Assembly: GCA_019187225.1 (NCBI GenBank)
Contig: JABAQQ010000017.1
Coordinates: 76,266-140,265 of the forward strand
DNA from: Saprospiraceae bacterium
GTDB taxonomy: Bacteria; Bacteroidota; Bacteroidia; Chitinophagales; Saprospiraceae
Length of the DNA: 64,000 nt
Reading direction: 5' to 3'
Part shown: positions 1 through 9,460 of the stretch, piece by piece
How the letters are laid out: each line of letters starts with the position of its first letter
Position numbering within the stretch: position 1 is the stretch's first letter
Position numbers and translations under genes: made by a program
The notes under the pieces: generated by a model
What the model was told of the DNA's origin: nothing
Databases searched by the model: none
Seen by the model: the letters and a program-made list of their open reading frames with translations, nothing else

Positions 1-204
1 ATCGAGTTTCATCCGAAGAAGTTCAACAAAGGCCAGATATATGGCGGTCTCATTTTCGGACTGGGCTGGGCTATGACGGGCGCATGCCCCGGTCCCCTGT
101 TCGCTCAAATCGGCACAGGTGCATTTGTCATCGGTGTTACCCTGTTGAGCGCGGTCGCAGGCACATGGATGTATGGCTACTTTCGCGACCGGCTACCGCA
201 CTGA
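1..204 (+). CDS. YeeE/YedE-family transporter, C-terminal fragment
   Basis: The window opens inside this gene; 67 codons and the TGA stop are visible. The visible part contains the motif GLGWAMTGACPGP, the Gly/Cys signature of the second half of YeeE/YedE (DUF6691-type) inner-membrane proteins, followed by a hydrophobic helix (IGTGAFVIGVTLLSAVAGTWMYGY) and a short basic tail. The family takes up sulfur compounds such as thiosulfate, with the conserved Cys passing the substrate along. In Bacteroidota these genes often occur as split halves beside rhodanese or small membrane proteins, which fits the next gene. The family call is firm; the substrate is inferred. Confidence 0.8.
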   Translation: MEFHPKKFNKGQIYGGLIFGLGWAMTGACPGPLFAQIGTGAFVIGVTLLSAVAGTWMYGYFRDRLPH

Positions 205-249
205 CCTTTTGATCAAGCATGGCACAAAAATCATTTAAATAAAAAAGAG

Positions 250-504
250 ATGGAGGCTTTTTTGAAGAACTGGCATTTCATGCGTCTGCTGCGGGCGGGG
301 GTGGCACTCTGGGCTTTTGCCGAAGTGTGGCGTACGGGCGAGTGGCTTATGCTGTTGCCTGGAAGTATTTTTGCGCTGCAGGCCATTTTCGACATCGGAT
401 GTTGTGGCGCCCCAGGATGTGCTCCACCCATACAGCCCACAAAACCGCACACCCCCGCATCCGGGGATGTAATTGTTGAAGAAGTACGGTCAAAGCAGCA
501 GTGA
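250..504 (+). CDS. Small membrane protein (DUF2892-like) following the sulfur transporter
   Basis: 84 residues. Two hydrophobic stretches (about residues 14-25 and 32-50) are followed by a Cys-rich segment, GCCGAPGCAPP, and a polar tail. It starts 45 nt after the YeeE/YedE stop on the same strand, so the two are probably co-transcribed. Size, topology and neighbour suggest a small membrane partner of sulfur/rhodanese modules (DUF2892-like), but no catalytic motif is seen. The Cys-rich linker could carry a persulfide or bind a metal; that is inference. The start ATG at 250 lies just before the hydrophobic region. Confidence 0.6.
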   Translation: MEAFLKNWHFMRLLRAGVALWAFAEVWRTGEWLMLLPGSIFALQAIFDIGCCGAPGCAPPIQPTKPHTPASGDVIVEEVRSKQQ

Positions 505-578
505 GCCCAGGCAAATTCCTCTAAAAATTAGAGACATGGATTATTGATCGTCCGTGTTATTTATGCCCCGGTTTTTTC

Positions 579-661
579 GGGAGTGTTCGCTTAAGTGTGG
601 CACATCCAAGTCCGAACGTTCACTTAGGTATGCCACACTTAAGAGAACACTCCCGTTTTTT
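579..661 (+). terminator. 24-bp inverted repeat with T tract between convergent genes
   Basis: Arms 579-602 and 631-654 are complementary over 24 bases with one mismatch, around a 28-base loop, and are followed by a run of T (656-660). The loop contains a degenerate direct copy of the left arm (618-643), so the element is both a hairpin and an imperfect tandem repeat. It lies between the convergent ends of the small membrane gene (504) and the protease gene (667) and is best read as a terminator for rightward transcription. Confidence 0.6.
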
Positions 662-666
662 CAGCA

Positions 667-3600
667 TTACTTTACTGCCAACTTCCGCACCCCCGTACCC
701 GTCCTGCATTCCAAACGCACGACGTAAACTCCTTTGGGCAACCCGTTCAATTCGATCTGCAAACGATCGGCGCCGGAAGGCAAAATATTCGTCTGTACCA
801 ATTGCCCGGAGGCATTGAAGACGCTGACAAGCCCCTCCGACTCCCCAGGCCCATCGAGCGCCAACCAAACAATATTGCTTGCAGGATTCGGGAACAAACT
901 AAAACGAAGTGCGTTGATCGCCGGCTCGTCCGTACCGACGCCAAGCGGTTGAATAACGAACTTCGGCGTGCCAAGAAAACCGCCTTCGCCATCGGTCACC
1001 ATAAAGCGGAAACCATCCTGACCGCCATTGGTGCCGTAATCGTAAAACCGGATCCGGCCTGCGTCAATATCGGCCTGCGTGAACTGGTGGCCCGGCTGCA
1101 GGTTTCCGAAGCCGTCTTTGTGTAGCACACCAAAAGATGGTACGGTCACGAGCGTGAAAGTGAGTTGATCGTGCGTGTTGTTCGCATCTTCCACGAGTAG
1201 CAAATCGGATGTGATCAGGGCATTCACACCCGTTGGAATGAGCAGGGGATCATTTTTGACAAGGTAGGGCGGGGTCACCGTCACCGAAGTACAAAACTGC
1301 AAATTGAAAATTTCGATCTTCCCGCCGGCAGTGAGGGTATTGTCCCTGACGCGCAATGTCCATGTGCCGACGTTGTTTTGCCCGTAGAAGGGAGCAAGGG
1401 TGTTTTGTGCCCTGTACGATTGCCCGTTGTTGGCAGGGGGACAGGGGAAAGCGCCCGGAGCGGCATCGTCGAGACCGAAATTGAAATAGCCGTTGTAGTT
1501 GGAGCATTTGTTTTTGAATAAAATGACTTCCGTGCCCTGCGGGCTGATCAGACGGGCATCCAGTTGACCGAAAAACTCGTGGTATCCCTTGATCTGCTGT
1601 ACGTTGACATCGCTCACCACGCCGCCGGTATTCACCGTGATCTTTGACTCGACTGTGGGTGTCGTGCTGGAGGAAATATTGACGGGCACATCATTGGCAA
1701 CAGCCACTGTGCAATTTTCAGCAAAGGTGGAAAAGAAGAACGGTTCGGTCCAGTCGTGGATACCGCATTCATTACGCGGACGCACACGCCAGTAATAAGC
1801 TTTGCCTTTTTCCAGCAAAAACGGAATATTGAAAGAGTCAATCGCCGTGGCGGTTTGGGAAGCCAGAATGGTGGAAAAAGAGGGATTGTCGGAAAACTGG
1901 ACGTCGTAAGTCTCCGCATCGGCCGCAGTGTTCCATTGTAAAGTCTGGGCCAGTGCCAAATCGGTAAGGCCATCGGCAGGCGATTCGAGCGTCAGCGCGG
2001 TAAAGTCGTTGGAGATCAGGCGCAACGTGATGGGTCGCACCAATACCGGGCTGCCTGATGCGGTAGCCTGTACGTTGAAAGTATAAATACCTTCTTGTGT
2101 GGAACCGCTCAGATCAACGCTTAAAGTACTGCTCTCACCCGGATTGAGAGTAGTATTGCTGAATACGGCCGTAGCGCCGGGCGGCAAATCGCCGGTCAGT
2201 TCCAGCGTCACCGGGTTGTTAAAGCCCAAAGAACCTGCCGTCAATATTTCCGTGGTGAATCCGCCGGGCAGGCAAATATTGGCCGCATTCGCCGAAAGGC
2301 CGAGCGTGAGGGTCGGCTGTGTCGGCTGCTGGATTTTAAAATTAGCGTTGGAAAGATCAAAGAATATATTGTCCGCAGCGTCTATTCTGATGCGCGCAGA
2401 AGAGGTCAGGTTATTGGGAACCAAAACATACTGAGCCCCGTCGTTCGCAACACCCGATGCCAAGGTGACGGGGTAAGTCAGACCACCGTCGGTGCTCAGC
2501 CGGATATTGACCGTTTGGCAATTCACCGGCGCGATGTTAGTATTGGCTACCTCCCAGGTTACGTTGACGTATTCGCCAACGTACCACACATCGGCGGCCG
2601 TATTCGGCGAAGTCACCAGGAAAGGCCCTGCACTGCCCCATGCTTTAAAGGCCACATCGGCCCAGCCCACACCGCCGCCGTCGGCGCGGTTGTCGCGGGC
2701 GACGAAGCGCAGCGTCACGTCGCGGGTATATTCGGGCAGTATCTCCGCGTTATAGACCTGATTGTTCAGGATGGTGCTGAGACGGGGGAAATAACGGTTG
2801 GTCGCCGTGCCGGGCGCATACGTCCGGAAAATGGCAGAGGCGGCTTCCTGCTCGCCAAGCGGCACTTCCGGGCCGGTATCAATTCCTTCCCAGTTGTATA
2901 CGAGGGTGTCGCCATCAGGGTCGGTAGCGCTGCCGTTCATTTCAAAAGGCGTCTGTATAGGGATAAAAAAGTTATCCTGATAAGGCAAAGTGACGACAGG
3001 TGGGTTGTTGGTGGTTTCTGTGTACGAGCCGCAGTTGCTGCCATTTTGCTGGGTGTAAAACAACTTGAACTCCTCGATAGAACCTGAATGGAAACCGAGG
3101 ATCGAGCTGCCATCCACATTATCCGAACCGCAGGCGCCATGGTACGACATGATGGTGCTGCCGCTGCCCGGCTCGAAAGCGGAGTTGCCATGGCGGCCCG
3201 AACCGCCACCGCAGCGGTTCCAGGTGTGTCCGCCATTGAGTTGGTGCCCCACTTCCTGACCAATGACGCCGATAAATCCGTCGCCATAGTCATCGCTGCC
3301 GCCGTATCCCGCCGAGCAACCGGCCGCTTTGTTGGCGCCGCAGACGATGCCCAGACCGCCTGCCACTCCGATGGCAGAGCCCCCCAGATAACGCGCATAA
3401 ACGTGGCCGATGTCATGCGAATTGAAATTGCAGTAAAAATTCAGCACGTCGGGGTTTTGGCCCATCCACTCCTGCACCGTTGTGCCGTTGTAGGGGTCAG
3501 TGCCGGGATTGAGGAATACCACGTTTTCACTGGCTGCAATAAGTTGGAGGCGCAGGTTGGCATCGCGCTCGAATATGGCGTTCGCGCGGTCGGTGTACTC

Positions 3601-4329
3601 CACCACCGCTGAAAACACCAGCGGCTTGGTGCCGCCGTGATCCTGGGCGAACTCGCCCGTCGTGGCTGCAATATAGCGATATACCTTGAGTTTAACGGGA
3701 TCCACCAACACACCGCGTTCATCTACCGGCGGCGTATACAACTCATTACCGGTAGTGGCGACGATGGGTGCGTCGTCTTCCTGTACCCAGCCGGTGCCGA
3801 GCTTTTTGCTTTTGTCTTCCGGCAAGTCGGCGCGATCGTATACGATGTAGTATTCATCCTGCCCTCCGGCGTAAGGATCCACGTATACGACGCCCAGGTC
3901 GGGTTGGAGTACCATAGCCCGGAAACCGCGCGCCGTATGACTCAGCCGCACCGTGCGGCCCGGCGTGCGCAGCGACTCGCCTGCAAAAGTGCGGATATAA
4001 GGGTGGCGCGCCGCCAGTTCGGGCTCCATAACGGCTGTTTGCCAGACGCCGAAATCTTCGAGCGTACCGTCTGCCAGGGGAAGGGATATCACGCACGAAT
4101 GCGCGCGCGCTGCCGCTGTAAATTCCCAGGGTGCGTTTTGCAATGCCGTCTTTATCCCTTCGTAGTCGAGGCGATAAGTATGGTACTTTTTGGGGAAAAC
4201 ACTGCGCTTCGCGCCATCGCGCAGGGAAACGGTGTTTTCGGAAACCGCCTGAAAGAAGTTTGCCGTTTGAGCGGAAAGCGCCGCAGCGGAAATGTAAAGC
4301 GCCGCGAGTACGAGGGTAGTTTTTTTCAT
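667..4329 (-). CDS. Giant secreted metzincin-like protease, T9SS type A
   Basis: 1220 residues with a Sec signal peptide (1-20). Order: propeptide-like region (about 25-210); reprolysin/metzincin-like domain (215-430) with a Met-turn (SGSTIMSY, M393); PKD/cadherin-like domain (445-560); beta-sandwich (565-665); Fn3-like domain (780-870); proprotein-convertase P-domain (880-1012); CSPG/cadherin-like repeat (1020-1125); T9SS sorting domain (from FSLFPNPAS near 1142 to the end). It should be exported to the cell surface or medium. The zinc motif reads QEVGHQLNGGH (Q358, E359, H362, H368): the first His ligand of HExxHxxGxxH is Gln. It therefore may be inactive, weakly active or use another ligand. 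The next gene on the same strand is a full-length paralog with the same substitution. ATG 4329 leads directly into the signal peptide. Confidence 0.88.
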   Translation of the reverse strand: MKKTTLVLAALYISAAALSAQTANFFQAVSENTVSLRDGAKRSVFPKKYHTYRLDYEGIKTALQNAPWEFTAAARAHSCVISLPLADGTLEDFGVWQTAVMEPELAARHPYIRTFAGESLRTPGRTVRLSHTARGFRAMVLQPDLGVVYVDPYAGGQDEYYIVYDRADLPEDKSKKLGTGWVQEDDAPIVATTGNELYTPPVDERGVLVDPVKLKVYRYIAATTGEFAQDHGGTKPLVFSAVVEYTDRANAIFERDANLRLQLIAASENVVFLNPGTDPYNGTTVQEWMGQNPDVLNFYCNFNSHDIGHVYARYLGGSAIGVAGGLGIVCGANKAAGCSAGYGGSDDYGDGFIGVIGQEVGHQLNGGHTWNRCGGGSGRHGNSAFEPGSGSTIMSYHGACGSDNVDGSSILGFHSGSIEEFKLFYTQQNGSNCGSYTETTNNPPVVTLPYQDNFFIPIQTPFEMNGSATDPDGDTLVYNWEGIDTGPEVPLGEQEAASAIFRTYAPGTATNRYFPRLSTILNNQVYNAEILPEYTRDVTLRFVARDNRADGGGVGWADVAFKAWGSAGPFLVTSPNTAADVWYVGEYVNVTWEVANTNIAPVNCQTVNIRLSTDGGLTYPVTLASGVANDGAQYVLVPNNLTSSARIRIDAADNIFFDLSNANFKIQQPTQPTLTLGLSANAANICLPGGFTTEILTAGSLGFNNPVTLELTGDLPPGATAVFSNTTLNPGESSTLSVDLSGSTQEGIYTFNVQATASGSPVLVRPITLRLISNDFTALTLESPADGLTDLALAQTLQWNTAADAETYDVQFSDNPSFSTILASQTATAIDSFNIPFLLEKGKAYYWRVRPRNECGIHDWTEPFFFSTFAENCTVAVANDVPVNISSSTTPTVESKITVNTGGVVSDVNVQQIKGYHEFFGQLDARLISPQGTEVILFKNKCSNYNGYFNFGLDDAAPGAFPCPPANNGQSYRAQNTLAPFYGQNNVGTWTLRVRDNTLTAGGKIEIFNLQFCTSVTVTPPYLVKNDPLLIPTGVNALITSDLLLVEDANNTHDQLTFTLVTVPSFGVLHKDGFGNLQPGHQFTQADIDAGRIRFYDYGTNGGQDGFRFMVTDGEGGFLGTPKFVIQPLGVGTDEPAINALRFSLFPNPASNIVWLALDGPGESEGLVSVFNASGQLVQTNILPSGADRLQIELNGLPKGVYVVRLECRTGTGVRKLAVK

Positions 4330-4430
4330 AAGAACATTGGCATTTTAATATAGGCCGGAAATAAAAGTATGGGGGCTTTTGCCGGCAAATTGCTGCATTG
4401 GGCCTGGGGGCTGTATCAAATTGATTTTTA

Positions 4431-4521
4431 AATGCCGATTACATGATTGTTGGTCTCGATGTACAAATATTCGATGGCGTGTAAGTGCACATCAACAATC
4501 GTCAATCATGTAACCGGCATT
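4431..4521. repeat. Inverted repeat between the two protease paralogs
   Basis: 4431-4449 (AATGCCGATTACATGATTG) pairs with 4503-4521 over 19 bases with one mismatch around a 53-base loop. It lies 12 nt beyond the stop of the upstream protease gene (stop at 4534, minus strand), so it probably ends or stabilises that transcript before the second paralog begins. Confidence 0.5.
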
Positions 4522-4533
4522 CGGAGATCAAGA

Positions 4534-7500
4534 TCACCGCACCACCAGTTTCCGGACGCCCCTACCCTTCTCGTTTTCCACCGATACGGTATACATGCCT
4601 TCCGGCAAACCGGCTACATCCAATTCGATCATGGTCGCTCCGGAAGACAGCGTCCAGCTGTCCAGCATCTGGCCGGCTACATTGAAAAGGTGCACGCGAC
4701 TGTCCGAATCGAGCGGCTGACTGACAAACAAACGCACGGATTCGCTGGCCGGGTTCGGCGCGAGGTCGAAGGCAAGGTCTCCGGACGGCGTTTGCGTGTT
4801 CAGGGGGAATGGCAGAATGTCAAAGGTGCCGCTCACCAGGCCGCCTTCGCCGTCGGTGACGGAGAACCTGAACTGGTCCGTTCCGGTGTTGAAGCCATAT
4901 TCATAGTAGCGGAGCAGACCGTTGTTGATGTCGTCCTGGCTGAACTGCGCGCCGGGTTGCAGCGGTACGCCGTCGATGCGCAGATCGCCGGATTCCGGTA
5001 CGGTGATGAGTGTGAAAATGAGTTGACCGGCCATGTTGTTCGGATCGTCCACTTTCAACAGGTTATTGTCAATGACGGCGTTAGTGCCGGGCATCACCTG
5101 CAAAGTATTGTTGTTGACGATAAAAGGCGCGTTCAGTGCCACACTGGAGCAGAATTCGAGTTCGAAGCCGCTGAGCTGGCCGCCTGAACCGATGGTGTTG
5201 TCTTTTACCCGTAGCTTCCAGACCCCGCCGGAACCCTGCCCGTTTAAGGCGCTCAACGCCTGCGCGGGTTTGGCGACGCTGCCGTTTTGAGGAGGCGGAC
5301 AACTGAACGACGCGGGGGCGCTGTCATCGAATCCGATGTTGAAATTGCCGCCGTATCCCGAACATTTGTTTTTGAACAACTGTACCGTCGTATTGGCGGG
5401 GCTGATGAGCGTTACTTCAATATCCGACATGAATGCATGGGTACCCTGCACTTTTTTCACATTGACGTCGCTGAGCGTTGCGCCGGAGCCCGGCACATTG
5501 ATGACGGATTCGATGGTCGGCGTACCGTTGGAGGTAATGTTTATCGGCAGATCGGTGGCGGCCAGTTGAGTACAATTCTGTACTTTGGTGACAAATACGA
5601 ACGGCTCCGTCCAGGCCCCGTTGCCGCAATCGTTCCTGGGCCGGACGCGCCAGTAGCACACCTGGCCTTCGGCGAGCAGAACAGGTACTTTGAACGAGTC
5701 TATCACAACACCGGTATTGGTGGCGAGTATACTTCCGGCATCGAACGAAGGACTGGTCGCAACCTGCACTTCATAAAAGTCGGCATCGGCCACTGCATTC
5801 CAGCGCAGCCACGGAGCGATGTCAACGCTTTGCGCGCCGTCGGCGGGCGATTCCAGCGCCAGGGCTGAAAAGTCGTTTTGAACGACATTGAAAGTAAGTA
5901 CCGAAGTTTTGGTATTGCCATTGGCCGTTGCCGACACTGTCAGATCGAAGGGGCCTTCATCCGTCGCGCCGGAAAAATCAACCGTCAGCGTCGAAGGGCT
6001 TCCGGCTGCCACCGGATTCGGGCTGAAAGTGGCTGTAGCGCCGGCAGGCAGACCTGTGGCTTCCAGCGTGATCATATCGCTGAACCCTGCAATGGCGCTG
6101 GTGCTGATCTCGGTGGTGTATACCGTCGGCGCGCAGGCATAGTCGGCCAAAACAGCGGGACAGATCGTAAAATCAGGTTGCGTCGGCTGCTGAATTTTAA
6201 ACCCGGCATTGGAAATGTCGAAAAATACATTGTCGGCGGCTTCCACGCGGATACGCGCGGTGCTGGAGATGTTATTCGGTACCTGAATGCAATATTTGCC
6301 GGTATTCGGCACCCCGGAGGCAAGCGTTATCTGGTTGACGAGGCCATTGTTGAGGCTTAACCGGATATTGACGGTTTTGCAATTGACCGGCGCTTTGTTC
6401 GTATTGGCCACATCCCAGGTAATCGTCTGGTATTCGCCGACATTCCAGACGACGGTATTGGCGTTGGGGTAGGTGACGAGGAAAGGGCCTGCCTGCGCGG
6501 TAGCCCGGAATGCTATGGTGTCGAATCCGACGCCGCCCCCCCCGGGTTTGTCGTCGCGGGCGACGAGGCAAAAGGTAAGGTCGCGCGAATAGGTAGGCAA
6601 TTTCTCAGAATCATCTCCCGTATTAAAAACGATGCTCTGTATGCGTGGAAATGTCCGGGTCGGGTTGGAAGAAGGCGGGAAAGAACGGAAAATCGGCGAA
6701 TTGCCCTGCGGAGCGCTCATGGCAACGAGCGGACCGAGATCCACCTCGTCCCAGTTGAAGGTGACTGCATCGCCATCTGGATCGGTGGCCGAACCGGTGA
6801 GTTCAAAGGGAGTCTCGATGGGAATGAAGAAGTTGTCCGGGTAAGGAATTTCCGGTACGGGGGGATTATTTCCCGTCGTGATATTCTGACCGCACAATTT
6901 GCCATTGCCGTTTTCCACAAAATTGCGGATACCGAAAATGGAGCAGACGTGGTAGTAAAGATCGGCGGAGCCTTGTACGTTGTCATCACCGCATGAGCCG
7001 GCGTACGACATGATGGTACTGCCGCTCCCCGGTTCGCAGCGTTCGTAGTTGGGGAAAGGTTCGGTCAGATCGCTGCAGTGGTTCCAGGTGTGCAAGCCGT
7101 TCCATTGGTGGCCAATTTCCTGGCCGACGACCGAAAAGAAAGAATTGCCGTAGGGAATATTGCCCGCCGAACAGCCGCGGCCTTTGAAATCCGTGCAGCA
7201 CGAATTCAGGTCGCCGACCCCAATAGCGTTGCCGCCGAGATAGCGGGCAAATACGTGACCGATGTCGTATTTATCGTTGTTGCCCAATTGCATGAGCATG
7301 GCCACCGGATTTTGGTTGAGCCATCCACCTACGGTCGTGCCGGTATACGGATCGGTGGCGGGATCGAGGTAAAGGATTTGATCTTCTTCCTCGATCAGTT
7401 GGAGCCGGATGGCCAGGTCGCGCTCATAAATGGCATTGAGTGCGTTGGTGGTGGTCGTCACTTTTTGCAACACCGAGGCCGTTGTACCGCCATTGTCTTG

Positions 7501-8202
7501 TGCAAACTCGCCGGTAGTGGCGCAGGCGAATTTATACACTTTGAGCACGACGGGATTGAGCAAATTGCCGCGATCCTGGGGTGTCGGGGCGCCGGGGGAA
7601 TAACGAGTATCGGGGCGAACATCCAGCACGTCCGGTGCGCGTTCGCCCGCCAATGTTTTCCCTGTAGGCTCTATTTCGTTCGGATAATGGCGGCGGTCGT
7701 AAGCCATGTAATACAGATTCTGGCCCTTTGCCAGCGGTTCCACCCATTCAACGCCCTTGTCGGGCCGGGTGATCATGATATGAAGCCCATGATAAGGGCC
7801 GGTGGTGATACGCGCCCGTTTGCTGGGGGTCGTCAGCGACTCAGCCGAATACGTGCGTATCTCCGGGTAGCGCGCAGCCAGGCCCGGTGCCATCACCTGC
7901 GTGTAGGCCACGGCGAAGGTCTCCAAACTGCCGTCAGCCTGCGGGATTTGCACCGTGCAGGATTTTTGAGCGGCTTCATCGGTAAACTCCACCGGCGCCT
8001 GTGCCAACCGGGCAACCATCGCGTCGTAGTCGAGGGTAAAGGCGGAATATTCACGGGGTTCAAAAAGACGCTCGGCCCCGGGAGGCAGGGCAACAGCGTC
8101 GAGGGCAACAGGAGCCCAGTGATTCGGGGAGACGTTTTGGGCAACTATGTTAAAATAAAGCCCGAAAGCGAAGAAAAAAGTATTGAATTGGCGCATGGTC
8201 AA
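4534..8202 (-). CDS. Giant secreted metzincin-like protease paralog, T9SS type A
   Basis: 1222 residues with the same architecture as the neighbour at 667-4329: signal peptide (about 1-21), propeptide region, metzincin-like domain with Met-turn (SGSTIMSY), PKD-like, beta-sandwich, Fn3-like, P-domain, CSPG-like and T9SS sorting domain (starts FDLAPNPASES). The zinc motif is QEIGHQWNGLH (Q361, E362, H365, H371), again with Gln at the first ligand position, encoded by CAG. The close overall match shows a tandem duplication; the flanking residues have diverged, so the Gln was either present before duplication or selected twice. A second ATG two codons into the frame is also a possible start. Substrate unknown. 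Confidence 0.88.
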   Translation of the reverse strand: MTMRQFNTFFFAFGLYFNIVAQNVSPNHWAPVALDAVALPPGAERLFEPREYSAFTLDYDAMVARLAQAPVEFTDEAAQKSCTVQIPQADGSLETFAVAYTQVMAPGLAARYPEIRTYSAESLTTPSKRARITTGPYHGLHIMITRPDKGVEWVEPLAKGQNLYYMAYDRRHYPNEIEPTGKTLAGERAPDVLDVRPDTRYSPGAPTPQDRGNLLNPVVLKVYKFACATTGEFAQDNGGTTASVLQKVTTTTNALNAIYERDLAIRLQLIEEEDQILYLDPATDPYTGTTVGGWLNQNPVAMLMQLGNNDKYDIGHVFARYLGGNAIGVGDLNSCCTDFKGRGCSAGNIPYGNSFFSVVGQEIGHQWNGLHTWNHCSDLTEPFPNYERCEPGSGSTIMSYAGSCGDDNVQGSADLYYHVCSIFGIRNFVENGNGKLCGQNITTGNNPPVPEIPYPDNFFIPIETPFELTGSATDPDGDAVTFNWDEVDLGPLVAMSAPQGNSPIFRSFPPSSNPTRTFPRIQSIVFNTGDDSEKLPTYSRDLTFCLVARDDKPGGGGVGFDTIAFRATAQAGPFLVTYPNANTVVWNVGEYQTITWDVANTNKAPVNCKTVNIRLSLNNGLVNQITLASGVPNTGKYCIQVPNNISSTARIRVEAADNVFFDISNAGFKIQQPTQPDFTICPAVLADYACAPTVYTTEISTSAIAGFSDMITLEATGLPAGATATFSPNPVAAGSPSTLTVDFSGATDEGPFDLTVSATANGNTKTSVLTFNVVQNDFSALALESPADGAQSVDIAPWLRWNAVADADFYEVQVATSPSFDAGSILATNTGVVIDSFKVPVLLAEGQVCYWRVRPRNDCGNGAWTEPFVFVTKVQNCTQLAATDLPINITSNGTPTIESVINVPGSGATLSDVNVKKVQGTHAFMSDIEVTLISPANTTVQLFKNKCSGYGGNFNIGFDDSAPASFSCPPPQNGSVAKPAQALSALNGQGSGGVWKLRVKDNTIGSGGQLSGFELEFCSSVALNAPFIVNNNTLQVMPGTNAVIDNNLLKVDDPNNMAGQLIFTLITVPESGDLRIDGVPLQPGAQFSQDDINNGLLRYYEYGFNTGTDQFRFSVTDGEGGLVSGTFDILPFPLNTQTPSGDLAFDLAPNPASESVRLFVSQPLDSDSRVHLFNVAGQMLDSWTLSSGATMIELDVAGLPEGMYTVSVENEKGRGVRKLVVR

Positions 8203-8351
8203 TTGTTTTGTAAAAACTATGTTTATCAGTCTGTGTCCGGTTTACTGCCGGAAATTACAAATTTCAGAAGTTTCCGTTTGTCAAAAACCGTTTTTTGACG
8301 GTTTGCTTAAAAATGACGTTGAAAATCGCCATTTGAAGTTATTGACGATTT

Positions 8352-9065
8352 TCACAACACCCGCGCCACCAATACCAATCCGAACACAATCAGCAATACA
8401 CCGATCCCCCGACGCACCTGTTGCGTGTGCCGGGGCGTGAGAAAGCGACTGATGCGTTTGGCTGCATAAGCCTTCAACGTATCGGTCAGCGTCAATGTGG
8501 CGAGCATGCCGCCAAAAAAGATCAGTATTTGGGTGTCGTTCCAGCCGTTGGGGATGAGCACGGCACCCGTGATGCCGAGCCAGAAAAAAACGGTGAAAGG
8601 ATTGATGGTGTTGAGGAGAAAACCGCGCAGGAAGTAAATGCGATAAGGCGGCAATATGATGCCCGTGCCTTCCCGGTCGGGGGCATTCACGCCCAAATAT
8701 TCCTCCCGTACAACTGCGGATGACTTCGACCGCCGCAATCCGGAGCTCATATCGCCGGTCGCTTTATTCTGCATCAACAAATTACCCAACCCGAACGCCA
8801 CCAATAGCGCCCCGCCCGCCAATCCAGCCCCTACTCTGAACCCCGGCAAAGCCGTCACGGCAGCCAGCACCTCCAATCCAAACAAAACGGCCAGCACATA
8901 CAACACGTCGCTCGCCCAGATGCCGCCGGCTACCGCCAGCCCCGCTCGGAAACCGCGCTCGATGCCTGCCTGCAAAATGGCAAACAACAAAGGCCCGACC
9001 ATAAAACTGAGTGAGAGGCCCAAAAGAATTCCCTGGATCAGCATCGTTTGAAAAAAGGTGGACAA
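8352..9065 (-). CDS. LysE/RhtB-family exporter
   Basis: 237 residues, almost entirely hydrophobic helices. The N-terminal helix LLGLSLSFMVGPLLFAILQ matches the LysE/RhtB (amino-acid and metabolite efflux) pattern with its conserved Gly-Pro, followed by GIERGFRAGLAVAGGIWASD. A polar loop (about residues 113-140) separates two helix bundles, as usual for the family. The enzyme would export amino acids or related small molecules across the inner membrane. It is a single gene flanked by the protease paralog downstream and a pseudogene upstream, so context gives no substrate. A second ATG at 9041 is an alternative start. Confidence 0.85.
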   Translation of the reverse strand: MSTFFQTMLIQGILLGLSLSFMVGPLLFAILQAGIERGFRAGLAVAGGIWASDVLYVLAVLFGLEVLAAVTALPGFRVGAGLAGGALLVAFGLGNLLMQNKATGDMSSGLRRSKSSAVVREEYLGVNAPDREGTGIILPPYRIYFLRGFLLNTINPFTVFFWLGITGAVLIPNGWNDTQILIFFGGMLATLTLTDTLKAYAAKRISRFLTPRHTQQVRRGIGVLLIVFGLVLVARVL

Positions 9066-9119
9066 AAGTACTCAAGGAGTTAATTTTTGGAACTATGTGT
9101 TTCTTGCACTCATTAAAAA

Positions 9120-9448
9120 GTGCAACACGCGTCTCGAATTACAAGGCACACCAACCTGACCGAATACTACGCCAAACGCGCCGCCGAATACGAAGCCATC
9201 TACGCAAAACCGGAACGGCAGGCCGATCTGGAGGCCGTTGCAACCTTTCTTCAGGAAATTTTCACTGGTCGCACATTCCGCTTCAGGAGTTATCCGTTTT
9301 TGTCCGGAAACTCAATTCTTTAGTGCCCGCAGGAGGCACTATCGCAATGATGGACAACCGCTTTGTGGAAGGCAGCAGCACACCTGTCTCCGGCCGCGAC
9401 GAATGGGGGAATTCATACCAGCAACGGCAGACCGGATCACATCCTTAA
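9120..9448 (+). pseudogene. SAM-dependent methyltransferase, internal deletion
   Basis: Two frames show the two ends of one class I methyltransferase. The first (about 9156-9262) reads LTEYYAKRAAEYEAIY and FLQEIFTGR, the usual N-terminus before the SAM-binding loop. The second (about 9261-9448, another frame) reads HWSHIPLQEL, AMMDNRFVEGSSTP and GRDEWGNSYQ, the usual C-terminal half. The middle, including the SAM-binding glycine loop, is missing. The junction lies in ACTGGTCGCAC near 9263-9273, where TGGTCGC could end the first half (TGR) and begin the second (WSH), as expected for deletion between short repeats. A further frameshift near 9430-9445 spoils the tail. The gene cannot make a working enzyme. 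Confidence 0.75.
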
Positions 9449-9460
9449 CCACAAGTGAGA

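Noticed and set aside
3240-3290. QExxH motif as a sequencing error
   Set aside because: The same CAG codon is found at the equivalent position in the second paralog 3.9 kb away, in different flanking sequence.
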